A stretch of DNA of 64,000 nt from Tabrizicola soli. Its GTDB lineage: Bacteria > Pseudomonadota > Alphaproteobacteria > Rhodobacterales > Rhodobacteraceae. The stretch spans positions 44,486 through 108,485 of the forward strand of contig NZ_JAEACP010000015.1 in assembly GCF_015999335.1 (NCBI RefSeq), given 5' to 3'. This document shows positions 17,054 through 28,357 of this stretch, piece after piece. The translations under genes and the position numbers were made by a program. The first letter of the stretch is position 1; every line of letters begins with the position of its first letter. A model generated the notes under the pieces. That model did not search any database. It was not told the origin of the DNA and was given only the letters and a program-made list of their open reading frames with translations.

Positions 17054-17113
17054 CCGGCCGGCGCCGCAAGCCTTTCCTCCTCGGCGTCGGGGGTTTCACC
17101 CCCGAACCCCCGA

Positions 17114-17164
17114 GAGTATTTGCGCCAAGAGGAAGACCCCTCGTTCCTCTTGGCGAAAATACTC
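17114..17164. repeat. Inverted pair of an intergenic repeat, acting as terminator
   Basis: Two 21-nt arms (17114-17134 and 17144-17164) are reverse complements with a single mismatch and a 9-nt loop, giving a very stable hairpin after purD. The right arm, read on the minus strand, is identical to the 21-nt unit at 28310-28330 after the pdh operon (core TTTTCGCCAAGAGGAA). Both lie next to runs of CCCCCG, so this is a dispersed repeat of this genome rather than a chance stem. Confidence 0.75.
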
Positions 17165-17307
17165 CCGCCGGAGGCACGTCCGAGGAGGAGGCGAAGCCCG
17201 ACGACGAGACAAGGGACTTGCGCGCCAGCGCCCATCCCGATGCGACCGATTGTGCGGGGCACAAGATTGCCATGGTCGCGGCCCGCGGCTTTCGCTAGGG
17301 GGAAGAC

Positions 17308-18231
17308 ATGAGCGATGCGACCTCTCCACGCCCCGCGGAGCAAGGCGGGGACAGCCTGTCGGGCTATCTCTTTGCGACATCGGCCTATGTGCTCTGGGGC
17401 TTCCTGCCGCTTTACATGAAGGCGCTGGCGCATGTTTCTCCGGTCGAGGTGATCGTGCACCGGGTGGTCTGGTCGCTGCCGGTGGCGCTGGCGCTGCTGT
17501 GGCTGCTGGGGCGGACGCGCGATCTGAAGGCCGCGCTGCGCAGCCCCCGGATGCTGGGGATGGCGTCGATGACGGCGGCGATCATCAGCGTCAACTGGGG
17601 GATCTACATCTGGGCGATCGGCGCGGGCCGGACGCTGGATGCGGCGCTGGGGTATTACATCAATCCGCTGTTCTCGATCTTCCTGGGGGCGGTCCTCCTG
17701 CGCGAGCGGATCGGGCGGCGGCAGGGCGTCGCCATCGCGCTGGCGGCGGTGGCGGTGGCGATCCTGACCTGGGAGGCCGGGCGGTTGCCGGTGGTGGCGC
17801 TGGGGCTGACGGTGACCTGGGGCTTCTACGCCTTCCTGAAGAAATGGCTGCCGATCGGGCCGAACCAGGGTTTCGCGCTGGAGGTGCTGATCCTGTTCCC
17901 GCCGGCCCTGGGCTGGATGCTGTGGCTCGGCGCCTCGGGCGGCGGGCATTTCCTGGCCGGGAGCTCCGGCGACACCGCGCTGCTGTTCGGTCTCGGCATC
18001 GTCACGGCGGGGCCGCTGATCCTTTATGCCAACGGGGCCAAGAAGCTGCGGCTTTCGACCATCGCGGTGCTGCAATACATCGCGCCGACGATGATCTTCC
18101 TGACGGCGGTCTTCGTCTTTCACGAGCCCTTCAGCACGGTGAAGGCCGTAGCCTTCGCGCTGATCTGGACGGCGCTGCTGATCTACACCCTGCCGATGCT
18201 CGTGGCGGGGGTCAGGGATCGGGCCGGCTGA
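17308..18231 (+). CDS. rarD: RarD-type EamA family transporter
   Basis: A protein of 307 residues with ten predicted membrane helices. RarD-type marks are the first helix with [12 protein letters not shown] (about residues 31-42), the [16 protein letters not shown] segment and the [29 protein letters not shown] run (seen as NWGIYIWAI and ALGYYINPL). The family belongs to the drug/metabolite transporters; the substrate is usually unknown. The 3' end overlaps the convergent anmK gene by 20 nt, so no separate terminator fits between them. Confidence 0.85.
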   Translation: MSDATSPRPAEQGGDSLSGYLFATSAYVLWGFLPLYMKALAHVSPVEVIVHRVVWSLPVALALLWLLGRTRDLKAALRSPRMLGMASMTAAIISVNWGIYIWAIGAGRTLDAALGYYINPLFSIFLGAVLLRERIGRRQGVAIALAAVAVAILTWEAGRLPVVALGLTVTWGFYAFLKKWLPIGPNQGFALEVLILFPPALGWMLWLGASGGGHFLAGSSGDTALLFGLGIVTAGPLILYANGAKKLRLSTIAVLQYIAPTMIFLTAVFVFHEPFSTVKAVAFALIWTALLIYTLPMLVAGVRDRAG

Positions 18232-19312
18232 TCTGGCCGCCGCCGACCAGGGTCGGCGCGCCGGTGGTGCCGGGGGCCGAGGTGGCGAGCTTGCGCAGCA
18301 CGCGGACGGCGAGGAAGGCGAAGGCCTGGGCCTCGAGCATGTCGCCATTCAGGCCCACGGCCTCGACCGGGTCGATGGCGGCGGGGATGCGGCGGCGCAG
18401 TTCCGCCATCAGCACCGGATTGAGCCGCCCGCCCCCGGTCACCAGGATCCGCGAGACCGGGGCGGGAAAATGGATCTGCCCGGCCGCGACCGAGGCGGCG
18501 GCGACGGCGGCCAGGGTGGCGGCGGCATCCGCGTCCGGGAGCATCTCCAGCCGGTCGATCAGCCCGGCGAAATCGTTGCGGTCGAGCGACTTCGGCGGCG
18601 GGGCGTCGAACCAGGGGTCGCGCAGGACCGAGGCGACGAAGGCCTCGTCCGCCTCGCCGGCGGCAGCCAGCGCGCCGTCGTGGTCGTGGCTTTGCCCGAG
18701 GCGGGCGCGCAGCAGATCGTTCAACGGCGCATTGGCCGGGCCGGTGTCGAAGGCGAGAAGCGCGCCCTCGGCCTCGGGTCCGGGGGCGGCGGGGTCGATC
18801 CAGGTGAGGTTGCCGACGCCGCCGAGGTTGAGGAAGGCCAGGGGCTCGGTCGCGCCGATGTGGCGGGCCAGCGCGAAGTGGAAGAAGGGGGCGAGCGGCG
18901 CCCCCTGCCCGCCCATGGCCACGTCGGATGTGCGGAAGTCCCAGACGGTGGGCAGGTCCAGCACCTGCGCCAGCAGGGCGCCATTGCCGCATTGATGCGT
19001 GCCGCGCCCCTGCGGGTCGTGGGCAAGGGTCTGGCCGTGGAAGCCCAGGACCTCGGCCCCGGTGAAGCGCGACAGAAGTTCGGCATGGGCGGTCTCGACC
19101 ACTTCGGCGGCGGCGGCCACGGCGGGGTCGCCGGGCCATCGACCGAGGGCGGCGCGGATCGCCTCCTGCTCCTCGGGGGTATAGGGACGGTAGGCCGAAG
19201 GGCCGAACGCCTCGATCGTGAGGCCGTCGGTCCGCACCATGGCGGCGTCCACCCCGTCGAGCGAGGTTCCGGACATGGCGCCGAGCGCCCAGAGAGCTCC
19301 GTCCTTCCGCAT
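18212..19312 (-). CDS. anmK: Anhydro-N-acetylmuramic acid kinase
   Basis: A protein of 366 residues, typical for AnmK, which opens and phosphorylates 1,6-anhydroMurNAc during cell wall recycling. Visible marks are [14 protein letters not shown] (about 10-23), [11 protein letters not shown] (about 90), [15 protein letters not shown] (about 130), [10 protein letters not shown] and [14 protein letters not shown], all of the ATPase fold of the hexokinase/actin group. The ATG is preceded by AAGGGAAG. It diverges from tyrS, 57 nt away, and converges into rarD. Confidence 0.93.
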   Translation of the reverse strand: MRKDGALWALGAMSGTSLDGVDAAMVRTDGLTIEAFGPSAYRPYTPEEQEAIRAALGRWPGDPAVAAAAEVVETAHAELLSRFTGAEVLGFHGQTLAHDPQGRGTHQCGNGALLAQVLDLPTVWDFRTSDVAMGGQGAPLAPFFHFALARHIGATEPLAFLNLGGVGNLTWIDPAAPGPEAEGALLAFDTGPANAPLNDLLRARLGQSHDHDGALAAAGEADEAFVASVLRDPWFDAPPPKSLDRNDFAGLIDRLEMLPDADAAATLAAVAAASVAAGQIHFPAPVSRILVTGGGRLNPVLMAELRRRIPAAIDPVEAVGLNGDMLEAQAFAFLAVRVLRKLATSAPGTTGAPTLVGGGQISRPDP

Positions 19313-19369
19313 CTTCCCTTGGCACCCTCGCGAAGATATACCGCCGCCACATCCTAGACCGAGGCGGCC

Positions 19370-20620
19370 ATGCACTACCATCCGAAATCCGACTTCATGC
19401 GCGTGATGTTCGAGCGCGGCTTCGTGGCCGATTGCACGGATTATCAGGCGCTTGACGAGGCATTGGTCAAGGGCGTGGTGCCCGCCTACATCGGCTATGA
19501 CGCGACCGCGCCCTCGCTGCATGTCGGACACCTGATGAACATCATGGTGCTGCGCTGGCTGCAGAAAACCGGGCACAAGCCGATCACGCTGATGGGCGGC
19601 GGCACGACCAAGGTCGGCGACCCCTCGTTCCGCAGCGAGGAGCGGCCGCTGCTGACGCCGGCAGCGATCGACGCCAACATCGCCGGGCTGAAACAGGTCT
19701 TCGCGCGGTATCTCGCGTATGGCGAGGGCAGGACCGACGCCATCATGCTGAACAATGCGGAATGGCTGGACCAGCTGAACTACCTGGACTTCCTGCGCGA
19801 CATCGGGCGGCATTTCAGCGTCAACCGGATGCTGTCCTTCGAGAGCGTGAAGTCGCGGCTGGACCGGGAGCAGTCGCTGAGCTTCCTGGAATTCAACTAC
19901 ATGATCCTGCAGGCCTATGACTTCCTGGAGATCCACCGCCGGTACGGCTGCCTGCTGCAGATGGGCGGCAGCGACCAGTGGGGCAATATCGTCAACGGGA
20001 TCGACCTCACGCGCCGGGTGATCGACGCCGAGATCTACGGGCTGACCACGCCCTTGCTGACCACCAGCGACGGGCGGAAGATGGGCAAGTCGGCGAGCGG
20101 CGCGGTCTGGCTGAACGGCGAGATGCTGAGCCCCTACGAGTTCTGGCAGTTCTGGCGCAACACGACCGACGCCGACGTGGGCCGGTTCCTGAAGATCTTC
20201 ACCGAACTTCCGGTCGAGGAATGCGACCGGCTGGGGTCGCTGGGCGGGTCGGAGATCAACCAGGCGAAGATCATGCTGGCGAACCTGGCAACGGGGCTGT
20301 TGCACGGGGACGAGGCAGCCGCGGCGGCGGAAGCGACGGCGCGGGAGGTGTTCGAGAAGGGCGGGATCGGGGAGGATCTGCCGACGGTGACGCTGGAAGC
20401 GAGCGAGTTGGCCGAGGGCGTGGGCATCGTGCAGCTTTTCGTGCGGGCGGGACTGGCGGCGAGCGGCAAGGATGCCAAGCGGCTGATCGCGGAAGGCGGG
20501 GCGAAGGTGAACGACGAGATCGTCACCGATTCCGCATTGCGCTTCGGGGCCAGCCATCTGGTCGAGCCGATGAAGCTGACCGCCGGCAAGAAGCGGCACG
20601 CGCTGGTAGTGCTGGGATAA
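19370..20620 (+). CDS. tyrS: Tyrosyl-tRNA synthetase
   Basis: A class I synthetase of 416 residues. The HIGH motif reads HVGH (51-54), the tyrosine-binding and anticodon-stem parts include GGSDQWGN (about 203), and the KMSKS motif reads KMGKS (about 237-241), as in many TyrRS. The C-terminal S4 RNA-binding domain (about 350-410) is recognised in [26 protein letters not shown]. The ribosome site is weak (GAGG). A palindromic repeat follows the stop. Confidence 0.96.
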   Translation: MHYHPKSDFMRVMFERGFVADCTDYQALDEALVKGVVPAYIGYDATAPSLHVGHLMNIMVLRWLQKTGHKPITLMGGGTTKVGDPSFRSEERPLLTPAAIDANIAGLKQVFARYLAYGEGRTDAIMLNNAEWLDQLNYLDFLRDIGRHFSVNRMLSFESVKSRLDREQSLSFLEFNYMILQAYDFLEIHRRYGCLLQMGGSDQWGNIVNGIDLTRRVIDAEIYGLTTPLLTTSDGRKMGKSASGAVWLNGEMLSPYEFWQFWRNTTDADVGRFLKIFTELPVEECDRLGSLGGSEINQAKIMLANLATGLLHGDEAAAAAEATAREVFEKGGIGEDLPTVTLEASELAEGVGIVQLFVRAGLAASGKDAKRLIAEGGAKVNDEIVTDSALRFGASHLVEPMKLTAGKKRHALVVLG

Positions 20621-20625
20621 GGCGC

Positions 20626-20649
20626 AGGGTGGGCAATATTGCCCACCCT
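20626..20649. terminator. Perfect palindrome between tyrS and the cyclophilin operon
   Basis: A 24-nt perfect palindrome centred on AATATT with arms AGGGTGGGC and GCCCACCCT. It sits 6 nt after tyrS and 13 nt before the end of the convergent cyclophilin gene. It can form a hairpin on either strand and probably ends both transcripts. It also has the look of a dispersed palindromic element. Confidence 0.65.
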
Positions 20650-20661
20650 ACCCTTGCGCTC

Positions 20662-21249
20662 TCAGGGCTGGACGGTGACTTTCGTCATCACGTCCGGCGC
20701 GTCGGTCACCTCGCCGTTCGAGCCGGTGCCGCGCTTGATCGCGTCCACGACCTCCATCCCCGAGACGACATTGCCGACGATGGTATACTGGCCATCGAGG
20801 AAGCTGCCGTCGCCGAACATGATGAAGAACTGGCTGTTGGCGCTATTGGGGTCCTGCGACCGGGCCATGCCGACGACGCCGCGCTGGAACGAAAGCTCGT
20901 TCGAGAATTCGGCGGGGAGGTCGGGCTTCGAGGAACCGCCCATGCCCGCCATCGACAGGTCGCCCCCTGCCTTGCCGTTCGAGACATCGCCGGTCTGGGC
21001 CATGAAGCCCTCGATCACGCGGTGGAAGACCACGTTGTCATAGGCGCCTTCGGTCGCCAGCGCGGTGATCTGCTCGACATGCTTCGGCGCGACATCCGGC
21101 AGAAGGTCGATGACCACGGTGCCGTTGGCCACGCCCGCGACCTCGATCACCAGGTTCGGGCCGGGGCCGTCGGTGGCCTGCGCGCCGGCGCTGGTGGCGA
21201 GGGCGGCGAAGGCGGCGAAGGCGGCGGCGAGGGCAAGCTTACGCGACAT
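20662..21249 (-). CDS. Periplasmic peptidyl-prolyl cis-trans isomerase (cyclophilin)
   Basis: A protein of 195 residues. A Sec signal peptide ([23 protein letters not shown]) precedes a cyclophilin domain. Active-site segments are [17 protein letters not shown] (about 92, with the catalytic Arg), [20 protein letters not shown] (about 147) and VVSGMEVVDAI. It should catalyse proline isomerisation in exported proteins. The start lies 11 nt inside the end of the cytoplasmic paralogue, so both are made from one mRNA. The pair looks like a tandem duplication in which this copy gained an export signal. Confidence 0.92.
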   Translation of the reverse strand: MSRKLALAAAFAAFAALATSAGAQATDGPGPNLVIEVAGVANGTVVIDLLPDVAPKHVEQITALATEGAYDNVVFHRVIEGFMAQTGDVSNGKAGGDLSMAGMGGSSKPDLPAEFSNELSFQRGVVGMARSQDPNSANSQFFIMFGDGSFLDGQYTIVGNVVSGMEVVDAIKRGTGSNGEVTDAPDVMTKVTVQP

Positions 21250-21751
21250 CGGCGGCCACCCGGACGGTGATCATGCGGTCGGGGTTCGCCGGCGGCTCGC
21301 CGCGGGTGATCTTGTCGACATGCTCCATCCCGCTGATCACGCGGCCGTAGACGGTGTACTGGCCGTTCAGGAAATGGTTGTCGCGGAAGTTGATGAAGAA
21401 CTGGCTGTTGGCCGAGTTCGGGTTCTGCGACCGCGCGGCGCCGAGGGTGCCCCGGTCATGCGGCAGCTTGGAAAACTCGGCCGGGAGGTCGGGATATTGC
21501 GAGCCACCCGTGCCCGAACGGCGCGGGTTGTAGTTCGGGCTTTCCATGTTGGCGTTCTCGACATCGCCGGTCTGGGCCATGAAGCCGTCGATCACCCGGT
21601 GGAAGGCCACGTTGTCATAGGCCTTGTCGCGGGCGAGCTGCTTCATCCGCTCGGCATGTTTCGGCGCCACCTCGGCGAGCAGTTCGATCACCACTTCGCC
21701 GTCCTTCAGCGTCAGGATGATGGTGTTTTCGGGGTCCTTGATGTCGGCCAT
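21239..21751 (-). CDS. Cytoplasmic peptidyl-prolyl cis-trans isomerase (cyclophilin)
   Basis: A protein of 170 residues without a signal peptide. It has the same active-site segments as its neighbour: [34 protein letters not shown] and [16 protein letters not shown] ribosome site precedes the ATG at 21751. A short insertion ([16 protein letters not shown]) near residue 80 is typical of the PpiB group. It is the first gene of the two-gene operon and is divergent from pgk, with about 140 nt between the two starts. Confidence 0.92.
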   Translation of the reverse strand: MADIKDPENTIILTLKDGEVVIELLAEVAPKHAERMKQLARDKAYDNVAFHRVIDGFMAQTGDVENANMESPNYNPRRSGTGGSQYPDLPAEFSKLPHDRGTLGAARSQNPNSANSQFFINFRDNHFLNGQYTVYGRVISGMEHVDKITRGEPPANPDRMITVRVAADVA

Positions 21752-21891
21752 CGGGGTGCCTCTTACGGTTTCGGTCGGGCGTGACCGTAAAGGCGGCATC
21801 CGCCCAAGGGAAGGGCAAAGCGTCGGAAGCGGTTGACGGGAGCGTGATCCGGGGGCCAAAAGCGGTAAGGCTTTCAAGGATGGAGACGGCG

Positions 21892-23082
21892 ATGCCCTGG
21901 AAAACTCTGGACGACATGGACCTGGCCGGCAAGGTGGTCCTGACGCGGGTGGACATCAACGTGCCGATGGAAAGCGGAAGGGTCACGGACATGACCCGGA
22001 TCGACAAGATCAGGCCGACGGTCGAGGACATCGTCGCCAGGGGCGGCAAGGTGGTTCTGCTGGCACATTTCGACCGGCCGAAGGGCAAGGTGGTGCCGGA
22101 GATGAGCCTTGGTCATGTGGTGGATGCGCTGGCGGGCTCGCTGGGGCGGAAGGTGGTGTTCGCGGCGGATTGCGTCGGCGATGCGGCGGCGGCGGCGATT
22201 GCAAAGGCCGGTCCGGCGGATGTGGTGCTGCTGGAGAACACCCGCTTCCATCCGGGCGAGGAGAAGAACGATCCCGACCTGGCCCGTCAGATGGCGGCGC
22301 TGGGGCAGGTCTATGTGAACGACGCCTTCTCGGCCGCGCACCGGGCGCATGCCTCGACCGAGGGTCTGGCGCGGCAACTGCCCGCGGCGGCGGGGCGGCT
22401 GATGGAGGCGGAGCTCAAGGCGCTGGATGCGGCGCTGGGAAATGCCCGGCGGCCGGCGGTGGCGGTGGTGGGCGGGGCCAAGGTCTCGACCAAGATCGAG
22501 CTGCTGGCGAATCTGGTGACGAAGGTCGACCATCTGGTGATCGGCGGCGGGATGGCGAACACCTTCCTGGTGGCCGAGGGGATCGAGGTCGGCCGCTCGC
22601 TGGCGGAACGCGAGATGGCCGAGACGGCGCGCGAGATCCGGCTCAGGGCGCAGCGGGCGGGCTGCCGGATCCACCTGCCGGTGGACGTGGTCGTGGCGCG
22701 CGAGTTCAAGGCGGGGGCCGAGAGCCAGACCGTCGGGGTGCACAAATGCCCGCCGGATGCGATGATCCTGGATGCGGGGCCGCAGACGGTGGCCGAGCTG
22801 GAGGCGGTGTTCGCCGGCGCCAAGACGCTGATCTGGAACGGGCCGCTGGGCGCCTTCGAGATCCCGCCCTTCGATGCCGCGACCAATGCGGCGGCGCAGG
22901 CGGCGGCGCGGCTGACGAAGGCGGGAAGCCTGGTGTCCGTCGCGGGCGGCGGCGATACCGTGGCGGCGCTGAACGCGGCCGGGGCGGCGGCGGATTTCAC
23001 CTTCATCTCCACCGCCGGCGGGGCCTTCCTGGAATGGATGGAGGGCAAGGAATTGCCGGGCGTGAAGGCCCTGATGGCTTGA
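21892..23082 (+). CDS. pgk: Phosphoglycerate kinase
   Basis: A glycolytic kinase of 396 residues, full length. The ATG at 21892 is chosen because GGAG lies 6 nt upstream; an ATG 12 nt earlier is possible. Marks are [10 protein letters not shown] (about 18), HFDRPKG (about 61), [14 protein letters not shown] (about 115), [12 protein letters not shown] (about 195), WNGPLGAFE (about 320) and the C-terminal GGGDTVAAL. The aldolase gene follows 50 nt later on the same strand, so both glycolytic genes probably share a transcript. Confidence 0.95.
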   Translation: MPWKTLDDMDLAGKVVLTRVDINVPMESGRVTDMTRIDKIRPTVEDIVARGGKVVLLAHFDRPKGKVVPEMSLGHVVDALAGSLGRKVVFAADCVGDAAAAAIAKAGPADVVLLENTRFHPGEEKNDPDLARQMAALGQVYVNDAFSAAHRAHASTEGLARQLPAAAGRLMEAELKALDAALGNARRPAVAVVGGAKVSTKIELLANLVTKVDHLVIGGGMANTFLVAEGIEVGRSLAEREMAETAREIRLRAQRAGCRIHLPVDVVVAREFKAGAESQTVGVHKCPPDAMILDAGPQTVAELEAVFAGAKTLIWNGPLGAFEIPPFDAATNAAAQAAARLTKAGSLVSVAGGGDTVAALNAAGAAADFTFISTAGGAFLEWMEGKELPGVKALMA

Positions 23083-23132
23083 GCGGCGGGGCCCCTCGGG
23101 CTATGCCGGGGGCCAAGGATCGGGAGACGGAC

Positions 23133-24017
23133 ATGACCAACGCGAAGATGACCGAGCAGGTGAAGAACGGGCGGGGCTTCATCGCCGCGCTGGACCAGTC
23201 GGGCGGCTCGACCCCCAAGGCGCTGCGGCTTTACGGGGTGGCCGAGACGGAATACTCCGGCGAGGAGCAGATGTTCGACCTGATCCATGCGATGCGGGCG
23301 CGGATCATCCAGTCCCCGGCCTTTACCGGCGACAAGGTGGTGGGGGCGATCCTGTTCGAGCAGACCATGGACCGCAAGGTCGACGGCATCCCGACCGCGA
23401 CCTACCTGTGGGAAAGGCGCGGCGTGGTTCCGTTCCTGAAGATCGACAAGGGGCTGGAGGCGGAAGCCGACGGCGTCCAGCTGATGAAGCCGATGCCGGG
23501 GCTGGACGCGCTGCTGGCGCGGGCGGTGAAGGCGGGGATCTACGGGACCAAGGAACGCTCGGTGATCAATGCGGCCAACCGCAAGGGGATCGCGGCGATC
23601 GTGGCGCAGCAGTTCGAGGTGGGCCGCCAGGTCGCGGCGCATGGGCTGATGCCGATCCTGGAGCCGGAGGTGACGATCTCGATCGCCGACAAGGCCGAGG
23701 CCGAGGCGATCCTGCAGGAGGAGATCCTGAAGGCGCTGGACGGCTATGAGGGGCAGCTGATGCTGAAGCTGAGCCTGCCGACAGTGCCGGATTTCTATCG
23801 GCCGCTGGTCGATCATCCCAAAGTCCTGAAGGTGGTCGCGCTGTCGGGCGGCTATTCGCGTGACGAGGCGAACCGGATCCTGGCGCAGAACCACGGGATC
23901 ATCGCCAGCTTCAGCCGCGCGCTGTCGGAAGGCCTGTCGGCGAAACAGACGGATGCCGAGTTCGACGCGGTGCTGAAGGGCGCTATCGACAGCATCCACG
24001 CGGCCTCGATCACCTGA
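23133..24017 (+). CDS. fba: Fructose-bisphosphate aldolase, class I
   Basis: A protein of 294 residues with the short bacterial class I pattern: GRGFIAALDQSGGSTPKALRLYG-like N-terminus (seen as GFIAALDQSGGSTPK), ILFEQTMDRKVDG, VPFLKIDKGLE (about 105) and MPILEPEVTI (about 180). Lysines in VPFLKIDKG and LMLKLSLPT are candidates for the Schiff base. It cleaves fructose 1,6-bisphosphate without metal. Class I aldolases of this size are frequent in Alphaproteobacteria. It follows pgk and has a GGGAGACGG ribosome site. Confidence 0.92.
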   Translation: MTNAKMTEQVKNGRGFIAALDQSGGSTPKALRLYGVAETEYSGEEQMFDLIHAMRARIIQSPAFTGDKVVGAILFEQTMDRKVDGIPTATYLWERRGVVPFLKIDKGLEAEADGVQLMKPMPGLDALLARAVKAGIYGTKERSVINAANRKGIAAIVAQQFEVGRQVAAHGLMPILEPEVTISIADKAEAEAILQEEILKALDGYEGQLMLKLSLPTVPDFYRPLVDHPKVLKVVALSGGYSRDEANRILAQNHGIIASFSRALSEGLSAKQTDAEFDAVLKGAIDSIHAASIT

Positions 24018-24129
24018 CGGGGCCGGCCAAACCTCTGGCTGGCGTGCATTTTCAGGATTCACAAGCCCGCGCGGCTGTGACATGATTCGCGGAACGGCCC
24101 CCGGCTGAACGAGGGGCTTCGAGGCGGGC

Positions 24130-24432
24130 ATGGCTGTAGCGCAATACAATCGGGGGCTGGGCGGGGCGATCTATCTGGTCCTGGCCTTTGCCCTTGGGAT
24201 CTATTTCACCTTCGCCGCCGTGCAGGGCGACTACGGCATGTTCGCCCGCGTCGCCATCAAGGCCGAGGCCGCCGCCCTCTCCGAGGAGCGCGACCGGCTG
24301 GCGGCCGAGTTGGCCGAGATGCAGAACCTGACGCACCGGCTTTCGGACGATTACCTCGACCTCGACCTTCTGGACCAGCAGACCCGCGACGTCCTGGGCT
24401 ACATGCGCGCAGACGAGATCGCGATCCGCTGA
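24130..24432 (+). CDS. ftsB: FtsB/DivIC-family septum formation initiator
   Basis: A protein of 100 residues. One membrane helix (about 14-32: AIYLVLAFALGIYFTFAAV) is followed by a periplasmic coiled coil (about 40-75: EAAALSEERDRLAAELAEMQNL in pieces) and a C-terminal region with DLDLLDQQTRDVLGYM, as in alphaproteobacterial FtsB-like proteins. It would join FtsL and FtsQ in the divisome. The position immediately before pdhA is common in Alphaproteobacteria. It is separated from pdhA by 141 nt that hold an operator-like palindrome. Confidence 0.88.
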   Translation: MAVAQYNRGLGGAIYLVLAFALGIYFTFAAVQGDYGMFARVAIKAEAAALSEERDRLAAELAEMQNLTHRLSDDYLDLDLLDQQTRDVLGYMRADEIAIR

Positions 24433-24530
24433 CACCCACGGCAGCTTTTCGCCAGACGCAGGGCCGCATTCCGGCAGCGCATGACGCATGGGAAATTTGC
24501 ATTGGCCCTTTTTTCGCCGATGCTGTATGG

Positions 24531-24550
24531 ATGGTTTAACGCTAAACCAT
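24531..24550. promoter_or_regulatory. Operator-like palindrome upstream of pdhA
   Basis: The sequence ATGGTTTAACGCTAAACCAT is an 8-bp inverted repeat with a 4-nt centre, ending 23 nt before the pdhA ATG. It is AT-rich against the surrounding DNA and lies just after a weak promoter-like region (TTGCAT near 24497, TGTATG near 24524). It is a good candidate for the binding site of a dimeric repressor of the pdh operon. Which regulator binds is not visible. Confidence 0.5.
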
Positions 24551-24573
24551 TCTGACCCCTGGGAGGAGCCCCG

Positions 24574-25560
24574 ATGGCGAAGAAACCGGACGCGAGGCCG
24601 AACGTCTCGAAGGACGAGTTGCTGAAGTTCTACCGTGAGATGCTGCTGATCCGGCGCTTCGAGGAAAAGGCGGGCCAGCTGTACGGCATGGGCCTGATCG
24701 GCGGCTTCTGCCACCTGTATATCGGGCAGGAAGCGGTGGTCGTCGGGCTGGAGGCTGCGTCGAAAGAGGGCGACAAGCGGGTGACGAGCTACCGCGACCA
24801 CGGGCATATGCTGGCCTGCGGGATGGACGCCAAGGGCGTGATGGCCGAACTGACGGGCCGCATCGGGGGCTATTCCAAGGGCAAAGGCGGCTCCATGCAC
24901 ATGTTCTCGAAAGAGAAACATTTCTATGGCGGACACGGGATTGTCGGCGCTCAGGTGCCGCTGGGGGCGGGGTTGGCCTTTGCCGACAAGTATCTCGGCA
25001 ACGACAACGTGACCTTCACCTATTTCGGCGACGGGGCGGCGAACCAGGGCCAGGTCTACGAGACCTACAACATGGCCGAGCTTTGGGACCTGCCGGTGGT
25101 CTTCGTCATCGAGAACAACCAGTACGCCATGGGCACCAGCATGAAGCGCGCCACCAAGTCGGTGACGCTGTTCGGCCGGGGCGAAGCCTATGGCATTCCG
25201 GGCGAGCAGGTCGACGGGATGGATGTGCTGGCGGTGAAGGCCGCCGGCGAGAAGGCCGTCGCGCACTGCCGGGCGGGCAAGGGGCCGTATATCCTGGAGA
25301 TGATGACCTATCGCTACCGCGGACATTCGATGTCAGACCCGGCGAAATACCGGACGCGGGAAGAGGTCGAGAAGATCAAGACCGAGAAGGACTGCATCGA
25401 GCATGTCCGCGACCTGCTGACGCAGGGGGGGCTCGCCTCGGACGAGGAACTGAAGGCGATCGACAAGGAGATCAAGGCCATCGTCAACGACGCGGCCGAA
25501 TTCGCCAAGGACAGCCCGGAGCCGCCGAATGCGGAACTCTGGACCGATATCTACGCCTGA
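24574..25560 (+). CDS. pdhA: Pyruvate dehydrogenase E1 component, alpha subunit
   Basis: A protein of 328 residues. The thiamine diphosphate motif begins [13 protein letters not shown] (about 151) and ends [10 protein letters not shown] (about 180). The phosphorylation-loop region [11 protein letters not shown] (about 248) contacts the cofactor and the beta subunit. It decarboxylates pyruvate together with PdhB and passes the acetyl group to lipoyl domains. GGGAGGA lies 7 nt before the ATG. First gene of a three-gene operon; pdhB follows after 13 nt. Confidence 0.96.
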   Translation: MAKKPDARPNVSKDELLKFYREMLLIRRFEEKAGQLYGMGLIGGFCHLYIGQEAVVVGLEAASKEGDKRVTSYRDHGHMLACGMDAKGVMAELTGRIGGYSKGKGGSMHMFSKEKHFYGGHGIVGAQVPLGAGLAFADKYLGNDNVTFTYFGDGAANQGQVYETYNMAELWDLPVVFVIENNQYAMGTSMKRATKSVTLFGRGEAYGIPGEQVDGMDVLAVKAAGEKAVAHCRAGKGPYILEMMTYRYRGHSMSDPAKYRTREEVEKIKTEKDCIEHVRDLLTQGGLASDEELKAIDKEIKAIVNDAAEFAKDSPEPPNAELWTDIYA

Positions 25561-25573
25561 GGGAGGGGAAACC

Positions 25574-26956
<1,383 letters not shown>

Positions 26957-26965
26957 GGTGAGGTC

Positions 26966-28270
26966 ATGGCTACGCAAATTCTGATGCCGGCACTGTCTCC
27001 GACGATGGAGGAGGGGACGCTGGCGAAATGGCTGGTGAAGGAAGGCGATGCGGTAAAATCGGGCCAGGTCATCGCCGAGATCGAGACCGACAAGGCGACG
27101 ATGGAGTTCGAGGCGGTCGACGAGGGTGTCGTCGGCAAGCTCCTAGTCGCCGAGGGCTCGGCGGGGGTGAAGGTCAACACCCCCATCGCGGTGCTGCTGG
27201 ACGAGGGGGAGGATGCTTCGGCGGTTACGGCGCCGAAGGCGGCGGCGGAGAGTCGGGGTGAACCCCGACGTACGGAAGTGGCGGCGGCTCCGGCGACGGC
27301 TCCCGCTCCGGCGGCGACGGGTGGCACGCGGGTCTTCGCCTCGCCCCTGGCGCGGCGGATCGCCAAGGAGAAGGGTCTGGACCTGACGGCGGTGAAGGGC
27401 TCGGGTCCGCATGGCCGGATCGTGCGGGCGGATGTCGAGGGGGCTCAGCCGGGGGCGGCGAAGCCTGCGGCGGCTCCGGCAGCCGAAGCCCCGAAGGTGA
27501 GCCCTGCCCCGGTTGCGGCCACGGCGGCGATGCCGACGGGACCGGCGACCGAGGTGGTGCTGAAGATGTATGCCGACCGCGCCTACGAGGAAGTGCCGCT
27601 GGACGGCATGCGCCGGACGATTGCGGCGCGGCTGACCGAGGCCAAGCAGACCATCCCGCATTTCTACCTGCGCCGGGACGTGAAGCTCGACGCGCTGATG
27701 GCCTTCCGCGAGCAGCTGAACAAGCAGTTGGAAGGGCGCGGGGTGAAGCTCAGCGTGAACGACTTCATCATCAAGGCCTGCGCAATGGCGCTTCAGGCGG
27801 TGCCAAATGCGAACGCCGTCTGGGCGGGCGACCGGATGCTGCGGTTGAAGCCCTCGGACGTGGCGGTCGCGGTGGCGGTGGAGGGGGGCCTGTTCACCCC
27901 GGTGCTGCGCGATGCCGACAAGAAGTCGCTGAGCGCGCTCTCGGCGGAGATGAAGGACCTCGCCGCGCGGGCGAAGTCGAAGAAGCTGGCGCCGCATGAG
28001 TATCAGGGCGGGTCGTTTGCGATCTCGAACCTGGGGATGATGGGGATCGAGAATTTCGACGCGGTGATCAATCCGCCGCATGGCTCGATCCTCGCGGTCG
28101 GCGCGGGGGTGAAGAAGCCGGTCGTGCTGGCGGACGGGACCATCGGGGTGGCGACGGTCATGTCGATGACGCTGTCGGTGGACCACCGGGTGATCGACGG
28201 GGCACTCGGGGCCGAGTTCCTGAAGGCGGTGATCGAGGCGCTGGAGAACCCGATGGTGATGCTGGCTTGA
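26966..28270 (+). CDS. pdhC: Pyruvate dehydrogenase E2, dihydrolipoamide acetyltransferase
   Basis: A protein of 434 residues. One lipoyl domain (1-80, Lys43), an Ala/Pro linker, an E1/E3-binding domain (about 128-165: [19 protein letters not shown] in part, [13 protein letters not shown]) and the catalytic core (about 205-434) ending with the active-site [14 protein letters not shown]. It moves the acetyl group from lipoate to CoA and forms the core of the complex. It starts 9 nt after pdhB. No lpd gene follows; transcription should stop at the hairpin at 28332-28357, so E3 comes from elsewhere. Confidence 0.96.
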   Translation: MATQILMPALSPTMEEGTLAKWLVKEGDAVKSGQVIAEIETDKATMEFEAVDEGVVGKLLVAEGSAGVKVNTPIAVLLDEGEDASAVTAPKAAAESRGEPRRTEVAAAPATAPAPAATGGTRVFASPLARRIAKEKGLDLTAVKGSGPHGRIVRADVEGAQPGAAKPAAAPAAEAPKVSPAPVAATAAMPTGPATEVVLKMYADRAYEEVPLDGMRRTIAARLTEAKQTIPHFYLRRDVKLDALMAFREQLNKQLEGRGVKLSVNDFIIKACAMALQAVPNANAVWAGDRMLRLKPSDVAVAVAVEGGLFTPVLRDADKKSLSALSAEMKDLAARAKSKKLAPHEYQGGSFAISNLGMMGIENFDAVINPPHGSILAVGAGVKKPVVLADGTIGVATVMSMTLSVDHRVIDGALGAEFLKAVIEALENPMVMLA

Positions 28271-28309
28271 ACCCGAGGAGCGGGGGTTTTGCACCCCCGC
28301 ACCCCCGCA

Positions 28310-28330
28310 GAGTATTTTCGCCAAGAGGAA
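28310..28330 (+). repeat. Single copy of the 21-nt intergenic repeat
   Basis: This 21-nt unit is identical to the reverse complement of 17144-17164 and differs from 17114-17134 at one base. It follows CCCCCG runs 39 nt downstream of pdhC, as the other copy follows purD. Here it stands alone, and the terminator hairpin is a separate sequence right after it. Confidence 0.65.
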
Positions 28331-28331
28331 G

Positions 28332-28357
28332 GAGGGGGTCGGTTCGGCCCCCTTTTT
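28332..28357 (+). terminator. Rho-independent terminator of the pdh operon
   Basis: The stem GGGGGTC (28334-28340) pairs with GGCCCCC (28346-28352), using one G-U pair, with a 5-nt loop and a following run of five T. This is the most classical terminator in the window. It abuts the stop of the convergent phosphatidyltransferase gene at 28358. Confidence 0.8.

Noticed and set aside
19320..19345. Degenerate copy of the 21-nt intergenic repeat between anmK and tyrS
   Set aside because: Only scattered bases agree with the repeat core, no better than chance in this composition.
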